Source of the DNA: Pseudomonas chlororaphis
GTDB lineage: Bacteria; Pseudomonadota; Gammaproteobacteria; Pseudomonadales; Pseudomonadaceae
Assembly (NCBI RefSeq): GCF_000783395.1
Contig: NZ_JSFK01000031.1
Span: 1 to 64,000, forward strand
Direction: 5' to 3'
Length of the DNA: 64,000 nucleotides
Every line of letters begins with the position of its first letter. The stretch's first letter is position 1. Positions 46,482-55,351 of this stretch are shown here, one piece after another. The position numbers and the translations under genes were made by a program. The notes under the pieces were generated by a model, which had not been told where the DNA came from, did not search any database, and was given only the letters and a program-made list of their open reading frames with translations.

Positions 46482-47531
46482 TTACAAATGGGTCGTGCGG
46501 GCAACAGGTGGCTCTAACTCCGACATGTACTTTTGCAAGATGCTCAACTGGTCGAGACCTTCCATGACACGCTCGTACTTGAGACCGAAGTCGATAAGGC
46601 AGGCAATCTCGTCAACGCCTGCCGCATGACAAAGATCAATGACTTGTCGTGCATGGTTCAGATCACCGATAAGGCCGGCCTCGCAAAGGTACCGCTGGGC
46701 GCTGCCCTTTATCTGGGCTCGTACCGTTTCATGGGTTTCAGCGGCCACCCGTTGGCTGGTGCCCGCCCGATAGGGGGTCAAGGAGCCGATCAGGTAGTCT
46801 TCCAGCGCCGTTTGAGCATCCTGCAGCGCCTGTTCACGGCTGGGCGCCAGGTAGGTGTGAAGCATCAGGGTGACATGCCCACGCCAGGAGCTGCCGGTTT
46901 GCGCGAGAGCTGCGCGATAGGCTGTTATTTTTTTCGCCAGCTCGGGAATGTCCTGCTTGACCAGGTGGGTCAAGACGCTTGCCTGGGCGCGACCGGCTTC
47001 TTCAAACGTGTCCAGTGTGCCCGACGAGGAGATCCACAGTTGCAAAGGGGCGACAGGAGGAGGGAAGGGCGAGACTTTCGAAGCCCCCTCACCGAATGGC
47101 TGGCCTGACCATAAGTCCCTGAGGGTCTGCACGGTTTCAAAGGTCGAATCGCGTCTGTGCTCATACGCTCCGGGGGCCAGTACGAAGTCGCGAGGATTCC
47201 AGCCTGACGCCAGTGATATACCCACTCTGCCGTTCGACAGATTATCGACAACGGACCATTCCTCGACCAAGCGCAAGGGGTGATGCAAAGGCACGACGAC
47301 ACTGCCGGCGCGGATATGTACCCGTTCAGTCACCATGGCTACCGCCGCACCGAGTACCGCCGGGTTCGGGTAAAGCCCGCCCACGGGGTGAAAGTGCCGT
47401 TCCGGGATCCACACGGCGGCGAAGCCATTGGCGTCTGCGTAGCGAGCCCCATCCATTAGCAATTGATAGGTATTGCCGGTGGATTTTGTTCCGGTTGCCG
47501 CATCCGCAAAATAAAACAGGCTGAGTTGCAT
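46482..47531 (-). CDS. Luciferase-like flavin monooxygenase, natural-product type
   Basis: A 349-residue LLM-class flavin-dependent monooxygenase. The opening LSLFYFADAATGTKSTGNTY, the FAAVWIPERHFHPVGGLYPNP segment near residues 37-57, AGSVVVPLHHPLRLVEEW near 75-92 and GISLASGWNPRDFVLAPG near 104-121 are typical of the MupA/Atu3671-type subfamily that occurs as domains or partners in NRPS and PKS systems. These use reduced FMN to oxidise carrier-bound or free substrates. It lies between the terminal NRPS gene (76 bases) and the free carrier (35 bases) in one transcript. The exact oxidation is unknown; it could hydroxylate a carbon or nitrogen on the carrier-bound residue. Confidence 0.88.
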   Translation of the reverse strand: MQLSLFYFADAATGTKSTGNTYQLLMDGARYADANGFAAVWIPERHFHPVGGLYPNPAVLGAAVAMVTERVHIRAGSVVVPLHHPLRLVEEWSVVDNLSNGRVGISLASGWNPRDFVLAPGAYEHRRDSTFETVQTLRDLWSGQPFGEGASKVSPFPPPVAPLQLWISSSGTLDTFEEAGRAQASVLTHLVKQDIPELAKKITAYRAALAQTGSSWRGHVTLMLHTYLAPSREQALQDAQTALEDYLIGSLTPYRAGTSQRVAAETHETVRAQIKGSAQRYLCEAGLIGDLNHARQVIDLCHAAGVDEIACLIDFGLKYERVMEGLDQLSILQKYMSELEPPVARTTHL

Positions 47532-47607
47532 GTTCAGGTCATCCTTAACGTGTCATGAGCAGCGAAATTTCAATGGGATCGCCCAGCGCTCGAATGGTCG
47601 GAAACCG

Positions 47608-50600
47608 TCAACGAGCAGCGCCGGCGGGCGGGAAAAATCCCTGCTCCACCCCATGGGCCACGAAGTCTGCAATCCATGACTTGGTCGGTTTGAAGTACTG
47701 GAAGCCCAACTTTTCCAGCCAGGCGTCGGTCACCGCATGCTTGAGCGCGACCGGGCGACCAGCCCCTCGATAGGTCATCGGCAGAATCCGGCCGACGTCT
47801 TCAACCCGTGCCTTGTCGCGCCCCAATATCGGTAGCGTCTCTTCGAATTCCCGGGCCGAGACCAGATCGATGCCGTACCCCAGCTCATTGAGGGTATGGA
47901 TAAACTCACCATAGGGCAGTGCGTTGGGGGTCTGAATATGGAAGGTGCGACCGGCTGCCAGAGGCTGGCCGCCGAGCAGCAACACCGCCTGGGCCATGGT
48001 GTCAGCCGGTATGAGTTGAATACGCCGCTCCGTCCAGTCGGCGGCAACGCCCAACCCCATCACGGCGCGTACGTAGCGGCTGAAAAAGTGTGCATCGATA
48101 TTTCGCTGGAATTTCCCGCTGACGGAGTTGGGCGAAACCGTACCCACTCTGAAGACCGTCGCGTAGTCGCCTGATTTGTTGAAGTCAGCGATCAAATGCT
48201 CCGCGAAAATCTTGCTGGCCGAATAGGCTTCGGTCGGTGTTTGCCCGACTTCAAGCTGATACTCATTGATCGATCTCGCCACACCATCCAGGCTTCGTCC
48301 TGCTACACCGATCGTCGAAATGTGGCACAGGCTGGGCCTGGCGAGCTGTGAGCACAGCTCGATCACGCGCTCCGTACCATCGGTGTTGACGGCAAAGAAG
48401 TCGCGCTCCGAACCCACATGACGTACGTCCGCCGCCGCATGTATGACTCTGTCGCACGTTGCTGTCAGTGCCGAGCGTGCCTCATCGCCAAGGCCCAGGT
48501 TCCTTTCTCGCAAGTCACCCCTGATGCACCGAACTCTGCGGGAAAATAGCGACGTATCGATCTCTGACTGCGGGAAGTACCAGGCGTATTGACTGGCGAG
48601 CCGATCCTGAGCGGCCTGGTCATTCTGCGCACGCACCAGGCAAACGATTTCCAGCTGCGGATAGCTGCCTAGCAGCTCATGCAGGATATGGATGCCGAGC
48701 ATGCCGGTGGCCCCGGTCAACAGCACTTGCCTGCAATGGCGCCAGGTGTCGAGGCCGGCATCGATACGGGTGAAGTCGATTTCAGGCTCGGCGGCAGCAG
48801 GCTCCACATGGATGATGGCCTGTGGTTGCTCGTTTTGGGGTTGTACGGTGTCAATCCAGCGGGCCAGCAGCTCCACGGTTCGGTGTTCGAAGACCACCTG
48901 AGGCATCAGACTGATGCCGGCCTGCCGCAAGTGAACGGTAATGGATATCGCCAGTAACGAGGTTCCGCCGACCTCGAAGAAGTCATCGGCGACCGACTCG
49001 ACCTTATAGGCCAGTACGTCCTGCCAGATTCGTGCGATCAACAGTTCCGAGGGGCTTTTGGGTGGCCGGCTGTCGGTGGTGGCGCTGAAGACTGTTGGTA
49101 TTCTTTTTCTGTCTATCTTTCCGTTGGCGGTGATCGGCAAGGCGTCGAGGACGGTTATCACCGAAGGCAGCATGTAGCTGGGCAGGCGCTTGGAGAGCGC
49201 TTCCTTGATGAGGTTGGACAGCTGAACCTTCTTCAGCCGCGCCCCAGGATTGTTACCGTCGGCCAACGGTTCTGACCGGACGCTGCGCCCGGCAAGCGTG
49301 GCGATCAGATCGGCCGGATGCGCCGCTGTCGACAACACCACGTCGTAGTACCCGTCCGGGTGATCCGAGCAGTTGAATGCGACGCTATAGCCACATTCGG
49401 CAGCAAGCTCACGCAGCGCTTCAGGGATGACACCGTCGAGCAGCGTCGCGCAAGCATCGGTTGAGTAGAGTTCATCGCGCCGGCGCAAATCGTCAATCAA
49501 CAGGCCATGTGGTACACCGGTGAATGCGAAAACCGCGGTTGTTCGCAAGTGTAGATGCTCGGCCAGCTTGTCAAACGTCCAGTTTTCAGCACGCCATTGC
49601 TGCCAGTGCAACGCTGGCAAGTCATCGTTGCAAGTGACCGAGGGGCGATTGAGCGTGACGTCATATCGATATTTGTTCATCTCCGTGGCGTGCCGCCCCC
49701 GACGGGGTTCGATACGTGAAGTCAGCCCGGTTTTTTTCGCGTAGTTGTGGAAGAAGCACGGGTTGACGTTCAGTTCCGGCTCATCCTGGACCGCTTTTGC
49801 AATCCTGGGCAGCAACTCATCGTTCGTCAGTTGCGGCGCCCGAGCAGACTGGACCGAGGCGTGGAACGTCTCCAGCAGGCAGTAATTGCGGACATCCCCC
49901 AGATAGATCACGCCATCCGGGGCGAGCCGGCTGCGCAAGGCGTCCAGCACCTCGGTCAAATACGTCATGTCGGGAAAGTACTGGCTTACCGAGTTGACCA
50001 CGATGACATCAAACAGGTCCTCGAACTCAGGCAGGTTCCTCGCTTCGGCCACTGTCAACTCAATGTTCGTCAGTCGGGACATCCGGAGTTTCTGGCGCAG
50101 TTTTAGAATGACCGACGTGGAGAAATCTGTACCTGCATAGCGCGCGCAGTGCGGTGCGAGTTCTTGAGCGAGCAATCCGGTCCCGACTCCGATTTCAAGA
50201 ACACTGGGTGGCGTCGAGCGGTTTTTCGGAAGACAACGCAGGATGTTCTCGACCGTTCCGTCCAGCCACTCGTCCATGACTGATGGCGTAATGGGTTGCT
50301 GGTCGTAGCTGGAATTCCAGCCAGTAAAGTCTCTCGTTCCGGGCGCAGAAATTTCGTGTGTCTGGTCGAAGAGGGTGCGCCAATGTGCGACAACATCGGC
50401 GTCGAATGTATCGCGCTCCTGTTCCAGCGGTGCATCCTGTGCTGTCACGCAGGCCACGAGTCGGCAATTGCTTCCGGGATCGCCGACTGCCAGCACCACG
50501 GCATTGTGGACGCGGGGCAGGCTGCTCAGGACTGCCTCGATTTCGCCTGGCTCAATGCGAAAGCCGCGGACCTTCACCTGGCTGTCCAGGCGGCCGCGAA

Positions 50601-53238
50601 ACTCGAAGGTTCGCTGCGCCCTGTTCCAGCGGCCCCGATCACCGCTGCGGTAATACTTGCGCCCACTCAGTTCGATGAAGCTGGCAAGGGTTTCTGTCTC
50701 GCGATTGATGTATCCGCTGGCTACACCTCGACCGCCAATCCAGATTTCGCCGGTGACGTCATCGGGCAGCACATTGCCGTGCTCATCCGCGATGACAACT
50801 TCAACGCCATCCAGCGGTTGCCCTATCGGATAACCAGTGACCGGGCGTTGTTTGTCGTACAGATACAACGTGGAAAAAATGGTCGCTTCGGTAGGACCAT
50901 AGGCGACGAAGACCCTGGCCTTGGGGAAGGCGCGGGACAAGGTGCCGAGTAGATCGGCAGGTACGATATCGCCACCGGTGATCACCACACGAAGCGATTC
51001 ATGGCTGTGCGATGAGGCTTGGGCCATGGACGTCAACAGGTTTTCCATCAGCCCGGGAACGGCCTGAAAGATCGTCGCGGTCTTCAGCAACTCGTCAATC
51101 GCCTGCGGCGAGAAGATTTCATCCTGGGTCACGATTCGGCTCTGACCGCCGGCCAACATGGCGATAAACAGCTCAAAGTAGAAAACATCAAAGGTGCTTG
51201 CCGCGAGTACCAACCCGACATCCGAAGGCGAGCATTCGTGCAGCAACTGACAGGCGCGCATCGTGTTGACGATATTGCCGTGGGAAACCATGACGCCTTT
51301 GGGCCTGCCGGTCGTACCGGAGGTGTACAGGATGTAGCAGGGCGATTCGGGCGCGACCGTCGTGTCGATCGCGCGCAATTGTTCTGGGGTCGGCTGTTCG
51401 TGGGCTTTGCCGATGATGATACTGGGGATCGTGTCGCCCCCTTTGTCGGCGCAAGACACAATGATCGCCCGGGCGTTGGAGTCCGAGGTAATAAAGGCAC
51501 GTCGATCGTCCGGGTCCGAAGGATTGATCGGGACAAATGCCGCCCCCGCGCGCAGGACCGCCAGTGTGGCTATGGCAATATCGACGCTGCGCTCGACACA
51601 TATCGCGACGGTGTCGCTCTGGCGTACGCCACTTTGCAGTAACTGCACAGCCAGCACCGCTGACTGGCGGCTCAGTTCGGCAAAGGTCAAGAGTGCGTGC
51701 TTGTCGGAGACCGCTGCGGCGTCCGGCGAGATTTGCGCCGCTTCAAGAAACAATCCATGCAGCCCGACGTCTGGCCAGGCCTGCTCGTCTGACGTGCTGT
51801 TCGTGGAGGACAGCTTGTGAAAGAGGGGGAGTTGGGATATGTCCTGTTGCGGTGACTGGACGATGCAATTGAGCAAGCATTCGTAGTGTCCGGCCATTTC
51901 ACGGATGACCTGTTCGTCGAACAGGTCCAGCGCATAGTTGATCCGCAGGCGCGCGTCAGTGGTGCGACGCCACAACGTCCATTCGAGGTCGACCCGGGCA
52001 ACGTCCAGATCAACTTTCAAAAGCTCTGTTCGGGTACCTTGCAACTCGATTTTGCCGGCCTCGACGTTCTGCAGGGTGAAAAGCACCTGGAATAACGGAT
52101 TATGACTGAGCGAACGCTCCGGGTTCAGGTCTTCAACCACCTGCTCGAACGGCGTTCGTTGATGCTCCAGCGCGAGCAGCGTCGTGTCTCTGAATGCCTT
52201 GAGGACGTTAGTAAAACCGGCTTGGGGAAGAATGCGGGTGCGCAGTACGACTGTATTGACGAATAACCCCAGGACATTCTCCAGTTCCTCGACCGGTCGG
52301 TTGGCGACAGGCGTGCCGAAGACAATGTCAGTCTGGCCTGAATACCGATGCAACAGCACTTTGAGTGCGGCGCCCAGGACCATGTAGAGCGAACTGTCAT
52401 ATTGTTTGGCCAGGGCTTCCAGTGACTGCACCAACCCCTGTGGAAGAGTCAGGTCAATGTGTTTTCCGCGGAAGTTGGCGATGGCCGGCCGGGGTTTTGC
52501 CATGGGTAATTCAATTTGCGCGAGATCGTTGAGCTGGTGCTTCCAGAATTGCCGGCTACGGATACCCGCTTCGCTGGCAATCCAGGCTTTTTCGGCCGCG
52601 ACGAAGGTACTGAAATCGATATTGCCGGTGACAGGTAATGCTTGCGAGGCAAGTGCGGCGCTATAAAAGCGTTGCAGATCCTGGTGCAGGATACCCAGCG
52701 ACCAGCCGTCGGCGATGATGTGGTGAATCACCAGGGCCATCAGGCAGGTTTCTTCGTCAGTGCGGATGACAACAGCCCTTAGCAAGGGCGCGCGGCCCAA
52801 GTCAAATGGCTGCCAGATAAAACTGTCCAGGCTTTGCTGGGGCGATTCGGGATTGTCGATGACGGACACGTCAGCGTCGACGGCGTCATGCACTACCGCC
52901 TCAGGCTGGCCGTTGTCGTTGGCCTGAAAGCAAGTGCGCAAGCAGGGGTGCTTGTTGGTCAACGCTTGAAATGCCTGGCGCAATGCATCCAGGTTAACTG
53001 TGCCATGCAACTTGGCGATGCTGAAAATATTGTAGGCCGCGCTGTTCGGATCCATCAGATGGAGGAACCACATGCGTTTCTGGCCATAAGACAAGGCGGA
53101 TATATCAATATCGAGTTGCGTGCGCGGCTCAGATGTTTTCTGTGAACTCTTTATACGCTGGGCGAGTATTCTCTCGGCCGCTGATCTTTGGTCTTTATGT
53201 GCATTAGCCTTAGAACAAAAATCCATTCGATATACCAT
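47608..53238 (-). CDS. NRPS: C-A(with methyltransferase)-PCP-terminal reductase
   Basis: A 1876-residue termination module. C domain about 40-470 with intact catalytic H172-H173-IIAD-G178. A domain from about 490, A3 core YTSGTTGRPKG near 637 and YGPTEATI; a SAM methyltransferase (LEIGVGTGLLAQELAPH, near 1012) is inserted between the A8 core (RIEPGEIEAVL) and the A10 core (ANGKIDRKRIP, near 1370), the usual site for N-methylating modules. PCP serine at 1427 in GGTSLLA. From about 1505 a thioester reductase with GATGMLGIHI and YSASKIFAEHL (near 1672) in place of a thioesterase, so release is by NAD(P)H reduction to an aldehyde or alcohol. Pocket residues read D684-V-F-Q-I-G-A-I-F-K; no substrate assigned. 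The ATG has GGAG 14 bases upstream; a second ATG four codons on is possible. Confidence 0.93.
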   Translation of the reverse strand: MVYRMDFCSKANAHKDQRSAAERILAQRIKSSQKTSEPRTQLDIDISALSYGQKRMWFLHLMDPNSAAYNIFSIAKLHGTVNLDALRQAFQALTNKHPCLRTCFQANDNGQPEAVVHDAVDADVSVIDNPESPQQSLDSFIWQPFDLGRAPLLRAVVIRTDEETCLMALVIHHIIADGWSLGILHQDLQRFYSAALASQALPVTGNIDFSTFVAAEKAWIASEAGIRSRQFWKHQLNDLAQIELPMAKPRPAIANFRGKHIDLTLPQGLVQSLEALAKQYDSSLYMVLGAALKVLLHRYSGQTDIVFGTPVANRPVEELENVLGLFVNTVVLRTRILPQAGFTNVLKAFRDTTLLALEHQRTPFEQVVEDLNPERSLSHNPLFQVLFTLQNVEAGKIELQGTRTELLKVDLDVARVDLEWTLWRRTTDARLRINYALDLFDEQVIREMAGHYECLLNCIVQSPQQDISQLPLFHKLSSTNSTSDEQAWPDVGLHGLFLEAAQISPDAAAVSDKHALLTFAELSRQSAVLAVQLLQSGVRQSDTVAICVERSVDIAIATLAVLRAGAAFVPINPSDPDDRRAFITSDSNARAIIVSCADKGGDTIPSIIIGKAHEQPTPEQLRAIDTTVAPESPCYILYTSGTTGRPKGVMVSHGNIVNTMRACQLLHECSPSDVGLVLAASTFDVFYFELFIAMLAGGQSRIVTQDEIFSPQAIDELLKTATIFQAVPGLMENLLTSMAQASSHSHESLRVVITGGDIVPADLLGTLSRAFPKARVFVAYGPTEATIFSTLYLYDKQRPVTGYPIGQPLDGVEVVIADEHGNVLPDDVTGEIWIGGRGVASGYINRETETLASFIELSGRKYYRSGDRGRWNRAQRTFEFRGRLDSQVKVRGFRIEPGEIEAVLSSLPRVHNAVVLAVGDPGSNCRLVACVTAQDAPLEQERDTFDADVVAHWRTLFDQTHEISAPGTRDFTGWNSSYDQQPITPSVMDEWLDGTVENILRCLPKNRSTPPSVLEIGVGTGLLAQELAPHCARYAGTDFSTSVILKLRQKLRMSRLTNIELTVAEARNLPEFEDLFDVIVVNSVSQYFPDMTYLTEVLDALRSRLAPDGVIYLGDVRNYCLLETFHASVQSARAPQLTNDELLPRIAKAVQDEPELNVNPCFFHNYAKKTGLTSRIEPRRGRHATEMNKYRYDVTLNRPSVTCNDDLPALHWQQWRAENWTFDKLAEHLHLRTTAVFAFTGVPHGLLIDDLRRRDELYSTDACATLLDGVIPEALRELAAECGYSVAFNCSDHPDGYYDVVLSTAAHPADLIATLAGRSVRSEPLADGNNPGARLKKVQLSNLIKEALSKRLPSYMLPSVITVLDALPITANGKIDRKRIPTVFSATTDSRPPKSPSELLIARIWQDVLAYKVESVADDFFEVGGTSLLAISITVHLRQAGISLMPQVVFEHRTVELLARWIDTVQPQNEQPQAIIHVEPAAAEPEIDFTRIDAGLDTWRHCRQVLLTGATGMLGIHILHELLGSYPQLEIVCLVRAQNDQAAQDRLASQYAWYFPQSEIDTSLFSRRVRCIRGDLRERNLGLGDEARSALTATCDRVIHAAADVRHVGSERDFFAVNTDGTERVIELCSQLARPSLCHISTIGVAGRSLDGVARSINEYQLEVGQTPTEAYSASKIFAEHLIADFNKSGDYATVFRVGTVSPNSVSGKFQRNIDAHFFSRYVRAVMGLGVAADWTERRIQLIPADTMAQAVLLLGGQPLAAGRTFHIQTPNALPYGEFIHTLNELGYGIDLVSAREFEETLPILGRDKARVEDVGRILPMTYRGAGRPVALKHAVTDAWLEKLGFQYFKPTKSWIADFVAHGVEQGFFPPAGAAR

Positions 53239-53773
53239 CCATAGTCGAGTAGCTCCTGCGAACCACCATAGAATTTCATTTGCGTCAGGGTCAAGCGCAA
53301 AAAATAAATATCATCCAGCGAGCAAGTAGTGGCGTATAGCTATAGCTTGGTGCAAGCCGCATATTACTTAGCGTTGCGTCTTTGGCAGGGTATAAAAAAT
53401 AATTGAGACGGTTCGCCGATGTTCGGTTTTGGGGTTGCAAGCATGTTGTACCGGTGATGGGGGACATGTCAGGGAAGTCAGTGCTTGCATTATCATTTAT
53501 ATGATTGAAAACAATGGGTAAGTGCTGTGTCGGAGGAGGGCGGTGCTGGTTTTTCTGCTGATTTCATCAGCAACCACACAGCTTGTGTGGATGATAAAGT
53601 GATTGTTTCCGACCGAGAAAAAAATCTTTACGCCTCCGTTTTTCCTGTGTTACCAATAAAAAACTGCTGAGAGAGCTGATGGATTCAGCCAGCAAGTAAA
53701 AAGCCGACGCTTGGGTAAACCAAAGTTTGCCAGCGAAATAAGGGAATATAACGCCGCTTGTTAAAGCGGAACA
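53239..53773. promoter_or_regulatory. Divergent promoter region of the two NRPS units
   Basis: A 535-base AT-rich gap that must drive both cluster halves. Two perfect 7-3-7 palindromes lie side by side: TGCTGAT-TTC-ATCAGCA at 53556-53572 and CCACACA-GCT-TGTGTGG at 53574-53590, 18 bases centre to centre. A further inverted repeat CCGCTT-GTTA-AAGCGG at 53754-53769 covers the ribosome site of the exporter gene. I saw no small precursor-peptide gene in it. Confidence 0.65.
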
Positions 53774-55048
53774 ATGTCGGAGGCTAATTGCTTGAGTATC
53801 GAAAACAGGTCCCTCTGGCGGGATAAGAACTTCATGTGTCTTTGGATGGGCCAGTCCGTCAGCGAGATGGGCTCGTCTATCACCAATATCATTCTTCCGT
53901 TGCTTGCCATTACCACGTTGAGTGCAACCCCGGGTGAGATTGGCCTGCTCCGCGCCATGGCCTCCATCGCTGTGTTGCTAGCGTCAATACCTTCAGGTGT
54001 CTACATCGACAGATTCAATAAGCGAAGTTTGATGATCGTGTGCGACATCGTGCGAGCGGTGATACTGGTCACCGTGCCGCTATTTGCGTTTTACGATCAG
54101 CTCTCGATGTACTGGCTGTATGCCGTGTCTTTCTTGTGTTCCGTATTCTCGGTCGCGTTCGGAATCGCCTACCATTCCTACTATCCGATATTTGTCCCGC
54201 GCAGGGATTTGCCTGAGGCGAACAGCAAGATCGAAACGACGGAATCCGCCGCGCGGGTCGGTGGCCCGGGGATCGGCACGTTCATGGCAGGCTGGATCGG
54301 AGCCCCGCTTACACTGTTATTCGATGTTGTTTCCTATATTGCCAGCGCTATTCTCCTGAGTTTTACCAAGGCGGACGAGTCGAGCAAGGTGAAGGTAACC
54401 AAAAGGCCGCCCTTGCTGCAGGAAATAGGGGAGGGATTCAAGCTGCTCTATGCCAACTCGGTATTGGCGCGAACGGCGGTGACGACCATTGGCTCGATGT
54501 TTTGCCTGGCCATGATGAATGCGGTTTTTTTATATTACTTGATTAACGATTTGAAACTTTCACCACAAATGGTCGGGATTGTATTTTTTATCGGCGAAGG
54601 TGGCGGGCTGTTGGCAGCTATCCTCGCGAGTACTCTAATGCGCTCGGTCGGCAGTGCAAAAATAATGTGGTGGGTAGTCTTTCTTAGTCCTGCAGGATTC
54701 CTTCTGGGCGGAGCGCAAAGTCATCCGCTGCTGCTGCCGACACTTTATCTATGCTTGACGTCTGTTCGTTTTGTATTGTTTGACATTGCCCAATACTCCT
54801 ATCGGCAGTCTTCTTGTCCGCTGGAAAGTCTCGGTAAAGTAACTGCAAGTATCAGAACCTGTATCGGTATTGCGGCGGCAAGTGGGGCGATTTTCGGTGG
54901 ATGGCTGGGCAGCCTGGCAAGTCCCGTTGCAAGTATATTCATTGCAACAGTGTTGATGTGTGTTTCATCCCTTCCTGTAATGTTTTCGGCGCTACGGCAT
55001 ACCAGAAATATTGAAGACCTTCCCGTGCTGACCCCTGTAGATCGCTAG
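53774..55048 (+). CDS. MFS exporter of the NRPS cluster
   Basis: A 424-residue major facilitator protein with about 10-12 helices, e.g. ITNIILPLLAITTLSA, GLLRAMASIAVLLASIPSGVYIDR (motif A-like region GVYIDRFNKR near 75-85) and SGAIFGGWLGSLASPVASIFIATVLM. It resembles the enterobactin-exporter/EntS-type branch common in NRPS clusters. It most likely exports the product and provides self-protection. It is the first gene of the plus-strand unit. Its ribosome site (AAAGCGGAAC) sits within a hairpin at 53754-53769, which may limit translation. MbtH follows after 81 bases. Confidence 0.88.
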   Translation: MSEANCLSIENRSLWRDKNFMCLWMGQSVSEMGSSITNIILPLLAITTLSATPGEIGLLRAMASIAVLLASIPSGVYIDRFNKRSLMIVCDIVRAVILVTVPLFAFYDQLSMYWLYAVSFLCSVFSVAFGIAYHSYYPIFVPRRDLPEANSKIETTESAARVGGPGIGTFMAGWIGAPLTLLFDVVSYIASAILLSFTKADESSKVKVTKRPPLLQEIGEGFKLLYANSVLARTAVTTIGSMFCLAMMNAVFLYYLINDLKLSPQMVGIVFFIGEGGGLLAAILASTLMRSVGSAKIMWWVVFLSPAGFLLGGAQSHPLLLPTLYLCLTSVRFVLFDIAQYSYRQSSCPLESLGKVTASIRTCIGIAAASGAIFGGWLGSLASPVASIFIATVLMCVSSLPVMFSALRHTRNIEDLPVLTPVDR

Positions 55049-55129
55049 TAAGTCGGGTCTGCAGAGAAGTTTTCCTCGTGTCGTTTTAGTTGCCGGATTT
55101 TCCTTGGTAAATAAGGGAGTTGCTCTAGC

Positions 55130-55351
55130 ATGGATAGCAAAAACGTGTATGGCGTTGTCATCAATCAACAAGAACAGTATTCCCTATGGGATAACGAGCG
55201 GCCGGTACCGGGTGGGTGGACTGCCATTGGCGTAACCGGTTCTCAGGAATTTTGTTTGAACTGGATTCAAGATAACTGGTTCGATCAGCGCCCCGGTTTC
55301 TTGCGCGAAAACACTGCGCCGACAAAGGCATCGCCGGTCAAGGAGCTGTAA
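55130..55351 (+). CDS. MbtH-like protein
   Basis: A 73-residue A-domain chaperone. Family residues are all present: NQQEQYSLWDNERPVPGGW at about 12-30, G and CLNWI near 45, and W-DQRPGFL near 50-58. MbtH proteins bind A domains and are needed for their solubility or activity. GGGAG lies 10 bases before the ATG. The stop overlaps the NRPS start (TAATG), so MbtH and that NRPS are translated together, which points to its two A domains as the main clients. Confidence 0.95.
   Translation: MDSKNVYGVVINQQEQYSLWDNERPVPGGWTAIGVTGSQEFCLNWIQDNWFDQRPGFLRENTAPTKASPVKEL

Noticed and set aside
53239..53773. Small precursor peptide gene for the LanB-like protein
   Set aside because: No short frame with a ribosome site and a Ser/Thr/Cys-rich core was seen in this gap or in 61870-61912.
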